Below are positions 11,828 through 22,034 of a DNA stretch of 64,000 nt, one piece after another. The stretch comes from Exophiala sp. HKRS030 (Eukaryota; Ascomycota; Eurotiomycetes; Chaetothyriales; Herpotrichiellaceae), in the NCBI GenBank assembly GCA_023897205.1, contig JAHWDD010000008.1, positions 3,257,859-3,321,858 on the forward strand, written 5' to 3'. Position numbers and translations under genes: made by a program. Under the pieces are notes generated by a model. That model did not search any database. It saw nothing but the letters and a program-made list of their open reading frames with translations, and was not told the DNA's origin. The stretch's first letter is position 1. Every line of letters begins with the position of its first letter.

Positions 11828-13573
11828 ATGGGGATCAAAGGGTGTTGGACCTGTAGAGGTAAGGCAAACCAGGAGAACAGGTGTTGCCATGGACACTGGA
11901 CTGTGCTAATCCTCCTCAGAGCGCAAAGTTCGATGTGACTCCGTTTGGCCGAGTTGTGGCAATTGCATAAAGGCACAGCGTGTGTGTAAAGGCTATGGGA
12001 TTCAACTGTCCTGGCCTCGAAATGGCGACAAAAAAAGAACAATTGTCTTGCCAGATACGCTTTGTGCAGGGAGCACTAATCAAGCAAACATCAAAAGATT
12101 CTTGAATACATCTTCCTGGGACATATCGTTATCGGCCGAGCTAGAGAACAGAAGGCTTCCTGGTACAACTCACCTCGGAAGCAGAGTCAAACTATCTGAC
12201 ACTAACGGCAATCACCTGTAGTACGTTACCTTCGTACCATGAGAGTCCCCCACCCGAGGTATCTATCGCCCATCACCTTGGATCAAGAAGAGTTTTATCT
12301 ACTTGGGTTCTGTATGTTGGACAGCTCCCTAGACCTCACTGTCTTACTGACCACAGTATCTCAGTCAATGAATCAAGATCACTGATATTGGGACCAACCG
12401 ATCAGGAGGCTCTGGCCAAGTTTATATTGAGGGTCGCTTTCTCGGATCCATCTGATACAACCAATCCAGTCTTGCAAGGTGTGCTTGCTCTCGCTTCACT
12501 ACAGATCCACGGTAGCTTCAAGAGCTTTCGCTATAAGCATCAAGTCATGTCGTCAGTCAAAGAGTCTCTAAACTGGTCTGACGAGAGGACTCTGCTTCGG
12601 AACCTGATGGCAACCATGCTGTTATATCACTATGAGGTAATTCGACCCGTCCGTATCGGCGCGTCACATTTAGCTAATAATCACAGCTCTCACTCGAATC
12701 CAACTCAAAAGGCAGTTGGGTAAACTATCTATGCACCGTGAAAAAGATAATCAACACGTCTCCGGCAGTTCACAAGCTGGTTCGGCAAGAATATTCGATC
12801 TTCCTGGACTGGATCTACTATCATGAGGTCCTCGCAGAGTTCACAGTCAGACATTGGAAGGTACCTTACGAAGGCTGCGGTTGGGCTCCAACAGCAAGAT
12901 CTCTCAGCGTCACTGAAAGGAGCGTTCTCGAGGTAGATTGGAATTCCTTGACGTCCGCCGTCGTCATCTGACACTATGGCAGGCAGAGAATAACATCGGC
13001 TGCCCAATTAATGTGCTCCAGCTGGTTGTGCGTGCATGCAGGCAAGCTATCGTGACGAAACCTTTCGAGACGGAACCTACAAATGATCACACGGAGGACA
13101 CCAACACACTCGAACATAGTATCTCCCAGGCAGTTGGAAACTATGGCCCCATCCACGTAGAGTCCACGACATCTACAGACCAAAACACTGTGATTTCCGA
13201 TCTTCATCGAATTGCATGTCTGATCTATGTTAATCGGGCGGTCCATTGTGTTTCAGGAACAGAGTTTCGTCACAAGCGCCTTGTGAGAGAGGGAATTTTG
13301 CTGTTGACCAAGATGCAAACATGCCAGTACGCGTGGCCATTATTTATAATCGCCTGTGAAGCCATTGGCGATGATCAGCGCCTTGCCGTTATGGATGTTT
13401 TTGAACAAAGCCAAAAAGATCGAAGACGAAGATCAAGCCATATTCACTTCATTCAGCATACTGTCGAGGCAATGTGGAACCAGCAGGATTTGAATACAGA
13501 GAACCAAGTCGACTATTTGACTATCTTCAATGCGGTCGTTGGCGGAGTCCCATTCATACCTCCTTTTGCCTGA
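11828..13573 (+). CDS. Zn(II)2Cys6 transcription factor
   Basis: Six exons rebuild a 490-residue protein: 11828-11858, 11920-12162, 12222-12311, 12365-12636, 12687-12932 and 12983-13573. All introns are 50-61 nt with CTGAC, CTAAC or CTAAT branch points. The first intron splits the zinc cluster, as is common. The joined N-terminus reads CWTCRERKVRCDS, then CGNCIKAQRVCKGY, giving all six cysteines. The remainder is like the fungal-specific 'Fungal_trans_2' type activators, with helical segments such as YLLGFFNESRSLILGP. It lies head-to-tail before the metabolic genes that follow and is the obvious candidate regulator for them, though nothing in the sequence proves it. Exon joins were set by frame and are fairly secure. 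Confidence 0.85.
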
Positions 13574-13622
13574 ATTCAACTTCTTCTATGTTCTATCAAC
13601 AACTACTCGGTACCTGCAATGG

Positions 13623-14724
13623 TTAGAACCATCCATCACTATTTCCACGATGTGTCAGAGTTTTTCCACTGTCTGCTTCCGTCAGACCCTGGATCACCTG
13701 GAGCTGAAGCTTGATTGCTTCTTCCACCGAGATCGGCCCTTCGACGCTCTTGTCGATTTTGTGAAACGCGTTCAGCATGAACTTCCGCACCTCCGGATCG
13801 CCGGTGACTGCACGAGCTATGTTGAGTCAGTAACCTAAGCTGATGCATTCCGAATATCAACAAGACTAACCGGAATCCGTGTCGACCCAGCCTGGGCTCA
13901 GGGACACCGTCTTTATACCCTCTGGGGCCAACTCAATGGCATACTTGGTGGCGATCATATTGACACCAGCCTTGCTGACAGAGTAACCCAGCAAGGTAGA
14001 AAGGCCAGTGATCCGAGTAAACTCAACATCACCACTTGGACTGGTAATGAATGCAATTTTTTTCTCTTTGCCGTTGCGTATGAGATCAAGGAAGGCATTG
14101 ACGACGAAGATGTTGCTAGTCACGTTTGTTTTGGTCTGCACACAGTCAATTTCGGCTATTATCGATCATGGGCTAGCTGAAGTGAAGGGCCATACATTCT
14201 CATTGATCTCATTTACCAATGCCTCTTCTTTGCCATGGCTGCACCGTGTCAGCAGAGTCAGTCTTCGTACGCATCAGGCTTGACACTCACAAAGCACTCG
14301 GCGACAACGCGCCAGTATCAGGTCCTGGAGAGCTTGCGTTGAGAATCAACACATCAAGTGAACCGGCTGTAACTTTTGCAATTTCAGCTGCAGCCTGAGC
14401 TAATTTTCCTGGATCGGCAATATCGGTCACCACAACATGGATGTTCTTCCGCTTTGTAGCAAGTTCCTCAAGTGGACCGGCAGTCGCTCGACTTCGAATG
14501 AGAGCAAACACCGTATTCTCGGAGTTCGCAGACTTTTTGTGGTAAAGTCAGCGTCGTGTTTGTGTTGTCGGTATAATTGTGCTGGTAGACTCACAAGATT
14601 ATTGACGAAGCCGAACTGTGAAGGTGTTTCAATTAGCATTTGACATTGTAGTGGTGGTGCTCTAGGGGTGTTAGAAGCTTACGCCAATGCCTCGGGTTGC
14701 GCCAGTAATAGCCCAAGACACCAT
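13623..14724 (-). CDS. Short-chain dehydrogenase/reductase (classical SDR)
   Basis: Six exons give 268 residues: 14724-14683, 14615-14595, 14532-14291, 14238-14196, 14135-13871 and 13816-13623. The frame is continuous across all five introns, each with GT..AG ends. The N-terminus WAITGATRGIG carries the TGxxxGxG cofactor loop. LDVLILNAS replaces the usual NNAG strand, and the active-site YSVSK (YxxxK) is present, followed by PGWVDTDS. The length matches a classical NAD(P)H-dependent SDR. Its 3' end is only about 50 bp from the end of the convergent Zn2Cys6 gene. The substrate cannot be told from sequence; it may belong to the metabolic group around it. Confidence 0.85.
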
Positions 14725-15404
14725 TTTCACGTTTGTTGATAGAACGCAGGGATGGCTTCCAAGTAAAAATAATTGAAGAAGGGTGAACTATCCTCTCTTA
14801 AGCTGATCGATGGTTATGATACAGCAGCAAAATGGGAGACTGTCGCATCCTAATATACTTGAGGTCAACATAATCGTCATGTTTAGAAGTATCTAGCAAT
14901 AAAGGATGTGCTATAATCACTGGAAAGTATTTTCGAGGTCGTATGGTCTTATTAATCCACGTCTGGACTGTTCGCTGGTACTAGTGTCCATGCCGTGGCA
15001 TTATGTAAAGTGAGGCAACTTTCTCCGGTAGCAGAGGACTCCACCTAGAACGGTTCTCGCGATTTTGGTGCGGGTTGGTGCGGGCTAGTGCGGTTCGAGG
15101 CATATAGTATGATGCACTGAGAAGTGAATTTCATACTTGATTTGACTTGGCTCAGCTAAACCAATGCGATAGTTGGTGTGACTTGGTATAACAGCTCTTG
15201 CGTAGCCTGAAACCAGATTATAAATGCTTCCAAAGGTTGCGTCGTAGGCTTGACGCCGTCGAACGTTGTAGATACAATATAAATATCACTCTTGGGCTCG
15301 AGGAGTCTGACAGTCCCAATTTCTATCTACATATTTATACATACCAGACGAAGGGCTCAGTACCAATATCAAGCCGGGTTGACCTAACCATAAATCCACG
15401 AAAC
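14725..15404. promoter_or_regulatory. Divergent promoter between two SDR genes
   Basis: About 680 bp between two divergent SDR-type genes. It contains three near-copies of a 10-bp unit, TGGTGCGGGT, at about 15065-15094. CGG-containing repeats are typical half-sites for Zn2Cys6 regulators, and one such regulator lies close by. Assigning it to that factor is inference. Confidence 0.4.
15065..15094. repeat. Three-copy 10-bp GGTGCGGG-type tandem repeat
   Basis: The run reads TGGTGCGGGT, TGGTGCGGGC, TAGTGCGGTT with strict 10-bp spacing, so each copy sits on about the same face of the helix. It lies in a divergent promoter and may bind a regulator. Confidence 0.45.
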
Positions 15405-16218
15405 ATGGCCGCCACGATACCAGTTGCCCTCATCCTGGGAGCAGGACCAAATATTGGCCAGACAGTAGCTCAGATCTTTGCTTCGAAAGGCTACAAGGTT
15501 GCTCTCGCTTCACGGTCACTAAACGAGGGAGAAAGTACAGACAATCAACTGAACATCAAGAGTGACTTCTCCAAGCCTGATGATGTTGTCAACGCATTCA
15601 CAAAGGTGAACACGGTGTTTGGAATTCCAAGTGTCGTTGTCTACAATGGTAGGACTAGATCCTCAATCAAGCCTTTGCACTCCCTCTAACGTGTCTCAGT
15701 CAGCGCTTCAACCTTCACTCCTGCCAAGGAGCCGTTTGCTCTTCAACTGGACGATCTCAAACGAGACTTGAATATCAACGTTATTAGTGCATACGTTGCG
15801 GCGCAGCAAGCCGTCTCCGGATTCTCCAAGCTTCCAAATTCTGCTTCCAAGACGTTTATCTACACTGGAAATATCCTCAACGTCAATATTCTCCCAGCGT
15901 TCATTGACCAAGGCATGGGGAAATCCGCAGGAGCACATATGATCTGGGCTGCAGCAGCTGCGTACAAAGACCGTGGATACAAGTGAGCCATTCTTCTCCT
16001 ACTTTCGGCTGCTTGTGATAGAACTGACTTATTATAGATTTTACTATGCCGACGAAAGAAAGACGGACGGGTCACCAATTTACAGGGTCAGCGGAGAGGC
16101 ACATGCAAAACACTACTGGGAGCTTGCGGAGCATAACTCGCAGGGTCCCTGGTTACAAACATTCGTCAATGGTGCGGGATACACGAATTTTGACAATCCT
16201 CATGAGTCCTCTCTTTGA
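15405..16218 (+). CDS. Atypical SDR-fold protein (NAD(P)-binding Rossmann)
   Basis: Three exons (15405-15648, 15700-15982, 16038-16218) give 235 residues. The introns are 51 and 55 nt, with CTAAC and CTGAC branch points. The N-terminus VALILGAGPNIGQTVAQIF is an SDR-like dinucleotide loop (GxGPNIG variant), followed by ALASRS, where cofactor specificity residues usually sit. There is no clear YxxxK; the corresponding stretch reads around INVISAYVAAQQA and QGMGKSAGAH. The family is widespread in fungi but not well characterised, so enzymatic activity is uncertain. It is divergent from the classical SDR and may share its control region. Confidence 0.75.
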
Positions 16219-16823
16219 GGAATTTGAGTGTTGTCACTTGATTATATCACCGGCAGAACCATGTAGAGTACCGCTAGCGCAGTGACTTGTGAGTCGTACC
16301 GACTCATGCTCACCTCTATATTTTAGATCTTTCTCCATGGCAGCTTCACCTCGTGGGATCTCTAAAATGAACGATTCAGTTACGTACCTTTAATCTTCGC
16401 ATGCTTCGTGCCGGGGAGACCCTTCCGGGACGCTGGCAGTTTTCTGGAAGTTAAGTGCACCCCACCGGTGACGGATCTCTTGTACACCGGCGGGACGATT
16501 TCTATATACTCCGATATACACGCTATGGTTTAGTAGTCGTTTGTGTGGACGAAAAGTCTTGGGCACTATGGGGAGAGTGCCATTGATACCCCACAGTAAG
16601 GCTACAGCCCAGACCCCGTGGGGTCTTTATGAAATCTCGGTTCCAGGAACTAGATTGAGCCGAAGCTGCTCACACGTCAAAACTCTATCTCGCGTGTAGC
16701 ACGGTTTCTCAGGCGGAAATTCTGATGCAGCAATCGTAGAACAATTCAATAAAAGCGCCTTTTGGCAAATTCGAGCCGTGCGCACACAGGTAGCTTTGAC
16801 CCTTGAAGAGAGACCCTGAAATC
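16219..16823. other. Intergenic region upstream of the MDR dehydrogenase
   Basis: About 600 bp. It includes a 7-bp-arm inverted repeat, AGACCCC-GT-GGGGTCT, at 16611-16626, roughly 200 bp before the next ATG, and a GC-rich stretch near 16450-16500. No coding sequence is seen. Confidence 0.45.
16611..16626. promoter_or_regulatory. Inverted repeat in promoter region
   Basis: AGACCCC and GGGGTCT flank a 2-bp spacer. The dyad lies about 200 bp upstream of the zinc-type dehydrogenase start and could be a dimeric regulator site. It is also short enough to arise by chance. Confidence 0.25.
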
Positions 16824-17918
16824 ATGGAAAACATGCGAGCATTGAAAATCCTACAGGGTGCGAAAACACCGACTCTGGAGACCGTCGAAATTCCTCCAGT
16901 AGGACCGCAGGATGTTCTCATCAAAGTCAAAGCTGCCGGCCTGGCACCAGGCCCGTTCAACCTGGCCAGGATCGGCAGGCTCACTCATCTTCCAATGACG
17001 CTTGGCCATGAGGTCGCCGGCGTGGTCGAGTCGGTTGGCAACTCGGTCCGCCATGTGCAGCCAGGCGATCGAGTCCGGCTTCACCCGGGTCTCTCGTGCA
17101 GATCTTGCGATCTTTGCCTGTCTGACCGCGACCACATGTGTGCACAGTGCGGGATGATGGGCTTCCAGGGATTCAGTAACGACATTCCCTTATTTGAGAA
17201 CTACCGAAACGGCGGATTGGCGGATTATGTGCGAGCACCAGAATGGGCGGTTGACAAGTTGCCTGAAAATGTCAGTTTTGAACTCGGGTCCAAGGTCCAC
17301 GATCTTGCTACTGGTCTCAATGTGCTGCGACAGGCGGACCTCCAGCCTGGTTCCACAGTTATCGTGACCGCATGTACGGGCGCCATGGGTGCTTCGGTCC
17401 TCAAACTCGCAACCTTCTTTGGAATTCACCGGTTGGTTCTGGTGGGACGATCGACAGAGCGACTCCAGGATGTAGCCAAGTTAACTGGCATTCCCTGTGA
17501 CATCGTAGCAACGGATCAATTGTCTGAAGACTGGGCGACCAAGGGTGGGCTTGTGAAGAGCTTGAAAAGCCTCTTGCCCGGTGGAGCGGATGCTATCATC
17601 GACTTGATGCCTTCAGGTCAAGCAATTTTGCAAGTTGTCCAGGCGCTGCGTACCAACGGGGTTCTGGTACACATTGGAGGGAACAGCGCTTCATTTGACC
17701 TGCCCATGGTCCTTTTCATGGCCAATTGTTGGAGAATCGTGGGAACACGCATGCATTCAAGGAGAGATGCGAAAACAATATTGAAGTGGCTACAAGAGGG
17801 ACGTTTCAGCGCAGAGGATTTGATCACTCATCGATGGGAGTTCGATCAGTGGAATGAAGCTTTGGCTTTACTTCAGGACAGGTCTGAGCCTATGTACATG
17901 AGTGTCATCTTACCCTGA
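16824..17918 (+). CDS. Zinc-type alcohol dehydrogenase (MDR superfamily)
   Basis: A single exon of 364 residues from the ATG at 16824; upstream in-frame codons are non-ATG. The GroES-like domain has GHEVAG (61-66) and a structural zinc set C92-x2-C95-x2-C98-x7-C106. The Rossmann domain has VIVTACTGAMGASVLKLA, a variant of the usual GxGxxG, and LVGRSTERL at the end of beta-2. The catalytic-zinc cysteine normally found in a GxCHxD motif is absent (AAGLAPGPFN instead). The catalytic zinc may therefore be lost or bound differently, and the protein could work like a zinc-independent reductase. The substrate is unknown; the neighbours suggest a catabolic oxidation or reduction step. Confidence 0.85.
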   Translation: MENMRALKILQGAKTPTLETVEIPPVGPQDVLIKVKAAGLAPGPFNLARIGRLTHLPMTLGHEVAGVVESVGNSVRHVQPGDRVRLHPGLSCRSCDLCLSDRDHMCAQCGMMGFQGFSNDIPLFENYRNGGLADYVRAPEWAVDKLPENVSFELGSKVHDLATGLNVLRQADLQPGSTVIVTACTGAMGASVLKLATFFGIHRLVLVGRSTERLQDVAKLTGIPCDIVATDQLSEDWATKGGLVKSLKSLLPGGADAIIDLMPSGQAILQVVQALRTNGVLVHIGGNSASFDLPMVLFMANCWRIVGTRMHSRRDAKTILKWLQEGRFSAEDLITHRWEFDQWNEALALLQDRSEPMYMSVILP

Positions 17919-18181
17919 TAGTACATGACAGCCAGGTGTAGACTTTTATCAAGGATACTGAAGAGTTCAGAATAGGATATGATGCATCCTTACTGCCACA
18001 ATGATTTTGTCGTTCTTGAACCAGTACTCCGATATAGCTGAGCATAGTCCTATGAACCTGATTCATGTCACTCCCGCCATGCTAGCGCTTCATAGCGGAT
18101 TTACGTGTTGAAGTACTGATTGGATATGGCTAGATATATTACTACGAACCTATACCATGTCGCTCACATAATCCTAGAGTT

Positions 18182-19189
18182 TCACAGTAGATTCGCTTCT
18201 CCATAGTATCGACGAGCTCCAGAATGTAGCGGTACAGGCGTCTTGAGCATCTTTGCCGGCTCTAGAGGGTATGTCAGAGGACTTTTCGAGGGAGGTATGT
18301 GCTTGTACTGTTTCTCAATCGACTTTCTGGTCTCCACCAAGCACCAGGTCAGAAGATAAGCCACTTCTGCAGGCATATCTTCCCGGACGAGAATAACAAA
18401 ATCGGAGAAGTTCAAGGCTGGTAGATCTTGAGACATATTGGCCCAGAACCCCGAAGGCAATGGGTTGTCTCCAAGGCTGATGCTCTCCTCGAGATGCTTG
18501 AGGGCCTCTAGCTCCGCAGGCAGCGGCGACAATTTCTCTCCTTCAATAAGCTCTGCCCACCACGGAGTCATAATCGCTTCCTGAAGTAGGGAATCTGCTT
18601 CACCATTCTCCACAAAAGCAGTGCACTGCTCAGGACGGTGTGCTCGTAGTACCTTTCCACCCCATGACTCGATCTCATTCTGGGAGATTTGATGAGCCTC
18701 CAAGAACTTGTCCGCCACGAAGCCGATGAAGTTGGTTCCATCGTTTGTGGATGTTGCGAGTCTTATCGGTGGTTTTTGTTCCCGTAACTGGGCCATGGTC
18801 TTGATATTGTACTTCGGGTCAAGTGCCAGGACCATTCTGTCGTTCTGCGGCAGTACAGCGAGTGCTCGCAGATGAGGCATCGCCTTATTAAACAGATGCT
18901 TTCCTCCCAACGCGTTTTGCATGAAACTAGCGGGTGTTGCCACGGCCAAGTCGACTTCGCCGTCTGCAAGTTTGGTGATTGCCTCGATCCCTCCATGTCG
19001 TATACTCCAGATGGCAGTCCTACTTTCTGGACCAGCGCGATCGCAGAATTCCTGGGTGAGCCAGGAACAAATTCGATGGAAGTTGGCTTGTCCCCAGTCT
19101 CCTATGAAGTGAAGTTCGTATGAGATGGACAGCCGCGGTTCATCATGCGCAGATACCAAGAGGTTTTTGTGGTCTTCGGCGTCAGCCAT
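18182..19189 (-). CDS. TAXI-type solute-binding family protein, cytosolic
   Basis: A single exon of 335 residues from the ATG at 19189. The pattern matches TAXI/TRAP solute-receptor proteins: a GGxEAI-type stretch followed by LADGEVDLAVATPASF, mid-region LRALAVLPQNDRMVLAL, and a C-terminal LHSGARRYYGE motif. Bacterial members are periplasmic and deliver small organic acids to TRAP transporters. Here there is no signal peptide and no partner permease, so the protein is probably an intracellular binding protein or has been recruited as an enzyme. It is divergent from the double-cupin gene with about 430 bp between them. An origin by transfer from bacteria is possible but not shown; base use looks like that of its neighbours. 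Confidence 0.75.
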   Translation of the reverse strand: MADAEDHKNLLVSAHDEPRLSISYELHFIGDWGQANFHRICSWLTQEFCDRAGPESRTAIWSIRHGGIEAITKLADGEVDLAVATPASFMQNALGGKHLFNKAMPHLRALAVLPQNDRMVLALDPKYNIKTMAQLREQKPPIRLATSTNDGTNFIGFVADKFLEAHQISQNEIESWGGKVLRAHRPEQCTAFVENGEADSLLQEAIMTPWWAELIEGEKLSPLPAELEALKHLEESISLGDNPLPSGFWANMSQDLPALNFSDFVILVREDMPAEVAYLLTWCLVETRKSIEKQYKHIPPSKSPLTYPLEPAKMLKTPVPLHSGARRYYGEANLL

Positions 19190-19616
19190 CTTGTGATCTT
19201 GTACCGCACCAGTGCCAATTCTACGAGAAGTTTTTGGTTAGTCTACTTGGTTCAAAGGAATTGTCCCCTCAGTTGCATTTAATATATCCGTATTTTGATG
19301 ATTCGATTAACAGTAGCATCAGGTTGTCTGTACTTAAATACCCGATGACATCCCGACAAGTCCCCTGTGGGACGAAACTTTGTCGCTGGAGAGGCTGTAA
19401 AATGACGGCTCCCGGTTCATTCTGTATCCGACTACCGAAATATTACCTGGACGTCTACTTTCGCAGTGCAATCCCTCAAAGTTGATTTCCTGACATCGGG
19501 TATATGGTCGCTATGATAAAAAGACCACGCAGATCACTAGAGACCGCCTGTGTATAATTATTCACGATTTCACCGACTTCCTTCACATTCCTTCCCGAAC
19601 AGCGTGTAAACTCCAC
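19190..19616. promoter_or_regulatory. Divergent promoter (TAXI-like / double-cupin)
   Basis: 427 bp between divergent starts, suggesting shared control of the two genes. I see no strong palindrome or repeat in it. Confidence 0.4.
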
Positions 19617-20633
19617 ATGACCACAATGGACGTCGTCCAAGAGATTATTACTTCGTGGCCCAAAGATGAAGACACCTTGGAGGTGCAGAGAAGGGAGGAG
19701 TTGCTGTTTCAACAACCCAGTATGGGTCCGGTGAAGTTGAGGAGTCACGAACCGATCCAGGCAGTTCATTTTGCGTCCGCTTTCAAACCCATCAAGTTCG
19801 CACGGCCTGCTGGCATTTATGAGAGTCACCATCTCCGTGTCGAATGGCAGACGATGGCAAATTTTCGGCAACCATTCTACCACCGAAATGCAGACGTGGA
19901 TGAATTGTCGTATCAAGTCTGTGGTACGCGGACCCTCATGACTGAGTACGGAACAGTCGATCTTGAGCCAGGAGACTTCACCAGGATTCCGGTCGGTGTT
20001 GCTCATGATAACTACGGTATCGACGACATCCACCTCCTCTTTTACATACCGGCTCCAGTCAAAGAGTGTGGTCCTATCGTACGACGGGCAGAGGCCCGCG
20101 ATCTGCAATTCGAGGGCTGGGCACCAAAGGCCATCCCGGAGGTCATGACACTATGCCTTGGTGGGCCGGAATGTGACATTGCTGCATCTCTTGTCGACGA
20201 GACGTTGCTGCTGGAACATGCAAAGCATGTCGATCAGCACAAGCTCATCCCAGTCTTGCGCCCTCATGCAGAGGATAGAGGAACATCTTGGCTTTACAAG
20301 TCTGAATTTGTATGGGTTGGGCACACCGAGCGGAACCCAGGTGAACAGCCCGCCTATTATCGTCATCGCTTTGGTGACGAAATTCAGTGTCAGATTAGTG
20401 GAACAAGAACTGTGGTTACTCAACGCGGAGTCATCGACCTCGAGCCAGGAGACTATATCTGCATTCCCACTGGTGTCCCTTTCACTGATATTGCTCATGA
20501 GAAGACAATGTTCATCTCGATACTGACTCACCACGAGTCCCCGCCGGTCGCTCCAATCACGAAAACGGCACGTCCAGCGACATTTGCAGAAATCCAGAAG
20601 CTGAGAGGCGTGCATCTCAGGAATGGAGAATGA
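19617..20633 (+). CDS. Double-cupin (bicupin) dioxygenase-like protein
   Basis: A single exon of 338 residues. The first cupin carries FYHRNADVDELSYQV (87-101) and DLEPGDFTRIPVGVAHDN (115-132), giving His89, Glu96 and His130 as likely metal ligands. The second cupin repeats the pattern (HRFGDEIQCQISG, then DLEPGDYICIPTGVPFTD) but lacks the third His, so only the first site is likely to be active. The arrangement resembles gentisate or homogentisate 1,2-dioxygenases, which cleave aromatic rings with Fe(II). An aromatic ring-cleavage role is an inference. The divergent TAXI-like gene and downstream class II aldolase gene fit a catabolic pathway. Confidence 0.75.
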   Translation: MTTMDVVQEIITSWPKDEDTLEVQRREELLFQQPSMGPVKLRSHEPIQAVHFASAFKPIKFARPAGIYESHHLRVEWQTMANFRQPFYHRNADVDELSYQVCGTRTLMTEYGTVDLEPGDFTRIPVGVAHDNYGIDDIHLLFYIPAPVKECGPIVRRAEARDLQFEGWAPKAIPEVMTLCLGGPECDIAASLVDETLLLEHAKHVDQHKLIPVLRPHAEDRGTSWLYKSEFVWVGHTERNPGEQPAYYRHRFGDEIQCQISGTRTVVTQRGVIDLEPGDYICIPTGVPFTDIAHEKTMFISILTHHESPPVAPITKTARPATFAEIQKLRGVHLRNGE

Positions 20634-21206
20634 GCACAACTAGACTTCATCAACAATAAAACGCATAGTCTGGTATCTTTCAAGTGGCGATAAAGGCTTG
20701 TTTATTTCACAATTAACATACAAAAATCTGGCCTTCCTTCGATATTTGGGGCGGACGAATATTTCCGTAGAAGCTGCACCCAAGTGTTCAGAGCACCCAC
20801 TAAATTCATTTAAGGTGTGCATTGTCGCTCCGTACACTGTGCTTCCGCCTAAGCTGATTCAATTGGCTTCGGATGAACCACATGGTAGGTCTCTATCTGC
20901 ATGGCCGCAGATTGTTGGTTCTCACATGCTGGTGCCTCAGGTATCGACGACGTATCACGTCCCCGACGTATCCCCAGTGACTGCTTAGGGTGTTTCGTTA
21001 CTCACGGATTGGAGAGCTAATGGAGGTCGCATGGGGCTTAGGTCGTCACACGCGGTTAAGTCGGGAATCGGCACGATCCTGGATCAGGTTAGGGGCTTAC
21101 TGAGTGCTTTTAAGTAAAACCAAAGATTCGCTGTCAACAAGAATACACTACCGAGGAGAGATTCCCGAGCATAATAAGTCAGTACACTGAATATAATCTG
21201 TGCAGG
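20634..21206. other. Intergenic region
   Basis: About 570 bp between the double-cupin and aldolase genes, both on the plus strand. It should hold a terminator and promoter; no other feature is evident. Confidence 0.45.
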
Positions 21207-22034
21207 ATGGAAGACAACCAAATCACGCCGCATATGGAATCAATCTACCACAAATTGATACGGGGCAGTCATATCCTACACTATCACAATGTTTTGGACG
21301 CGTTCGGCCATCTCTCGTGCAGGCATCCCAGCAGTCCAGAAAGATTCATCATGTCACGGAACATGGCTCCTGGAACTGTATCCTCTGCAAGTGACCTAGT
21401 CGAATACTTGGTCGAGAGTGCGGAGGCTGTTGACCCCAGTGCTCCTCGGGGCTTCTTGGAGCGGTACATCCACAGCGAGATATACAAAAGGTACCCCGAA
21501 GTCCAGAGTGTAATCCATAGTCACTCGGAGGCAGTCGTACCGTTCAGTATCAATGGAGTTCCCATGAAGCCGTGCTATCACATGGCGGGCTTTCTTGGAT
21601 CTGGTGCACCTGTCTGGGATATTGCCGACTCCTACGGTACCAACGATACCAGAGACATGCTAATATGCAACAATTCCTTGGGAAGTTCCCTAGCAGGGTC
21701 TTTCTGTAACTCCGATCAAGCGCAAACTGGGACTTTTCCCACTAATAGAGTCGTTCTGATGAGAGGGCATGGATTCACAGCATTGGCAGAAAGTATCGAG
21801 GCTTGCGTGATGACTGCGATCTACACACAAAAGAATGCCATGATTCAGACCACAGCAATAATCACACATGCCATGTACAATTCAGGAGACTCGAATGCTT
21901 GGCCGATATATCTTACCAAGGACGAAGCGAGAGACGCAACCCATACAAATTCGGGAGCAGTCCACCGGCCTTGGGATCTGTGGTGTAGAGAAGTCGAGGC
22001 GTGTTCTTTGTATCGGCACGACCCTCGAGACTAG
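21207..22034 (+). CDS. Class II aldolase/adducin family protein
   Basis: A single exon of 275 residues. The zinc ligands of the class II aldolase fold are visible: HSHSE gives His104 and His106, and RGHG gives His188. The catalytic-type Glu lies in FLERYIHSEIY (about residue 85). The family includes fuculose-phosphate aldolase, ribulose-phosphate epimerase and aromatic-acid decarboxylases such as 3,4-dihydroxyphthalate decarboxylase. Lying next to a ring-cleavage-like cupin gene, either an aldol cleavage or a decarboxylation step is plausible. The exact reaction cannot be set from sequence. Confidence 0.85.
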   Translation: MEDNQITPHMESIYHKLIRGSHILHYHNVLDAFGHLSCRHPSSPERFIMSRNMAPGTVSSASDLVEYLVESAEAVDPSAPRGFLERYIHSEIYKRYPEVQSVIHSHSEAVVPFSINGVPMKPCYHMAGFLGSGAPVWDIADSYGTNDTRDMLICNNSLGSSLAGSFCNSDQAQTGTFPTNRVVLMRGHGFTALAESIEACVMTAIYTQKNAMIQTTAIITHAMYNSGDSNAWPIYLTKDEARDATHTNSGAVHRPWDLWCREVEACSLYRHDPRD

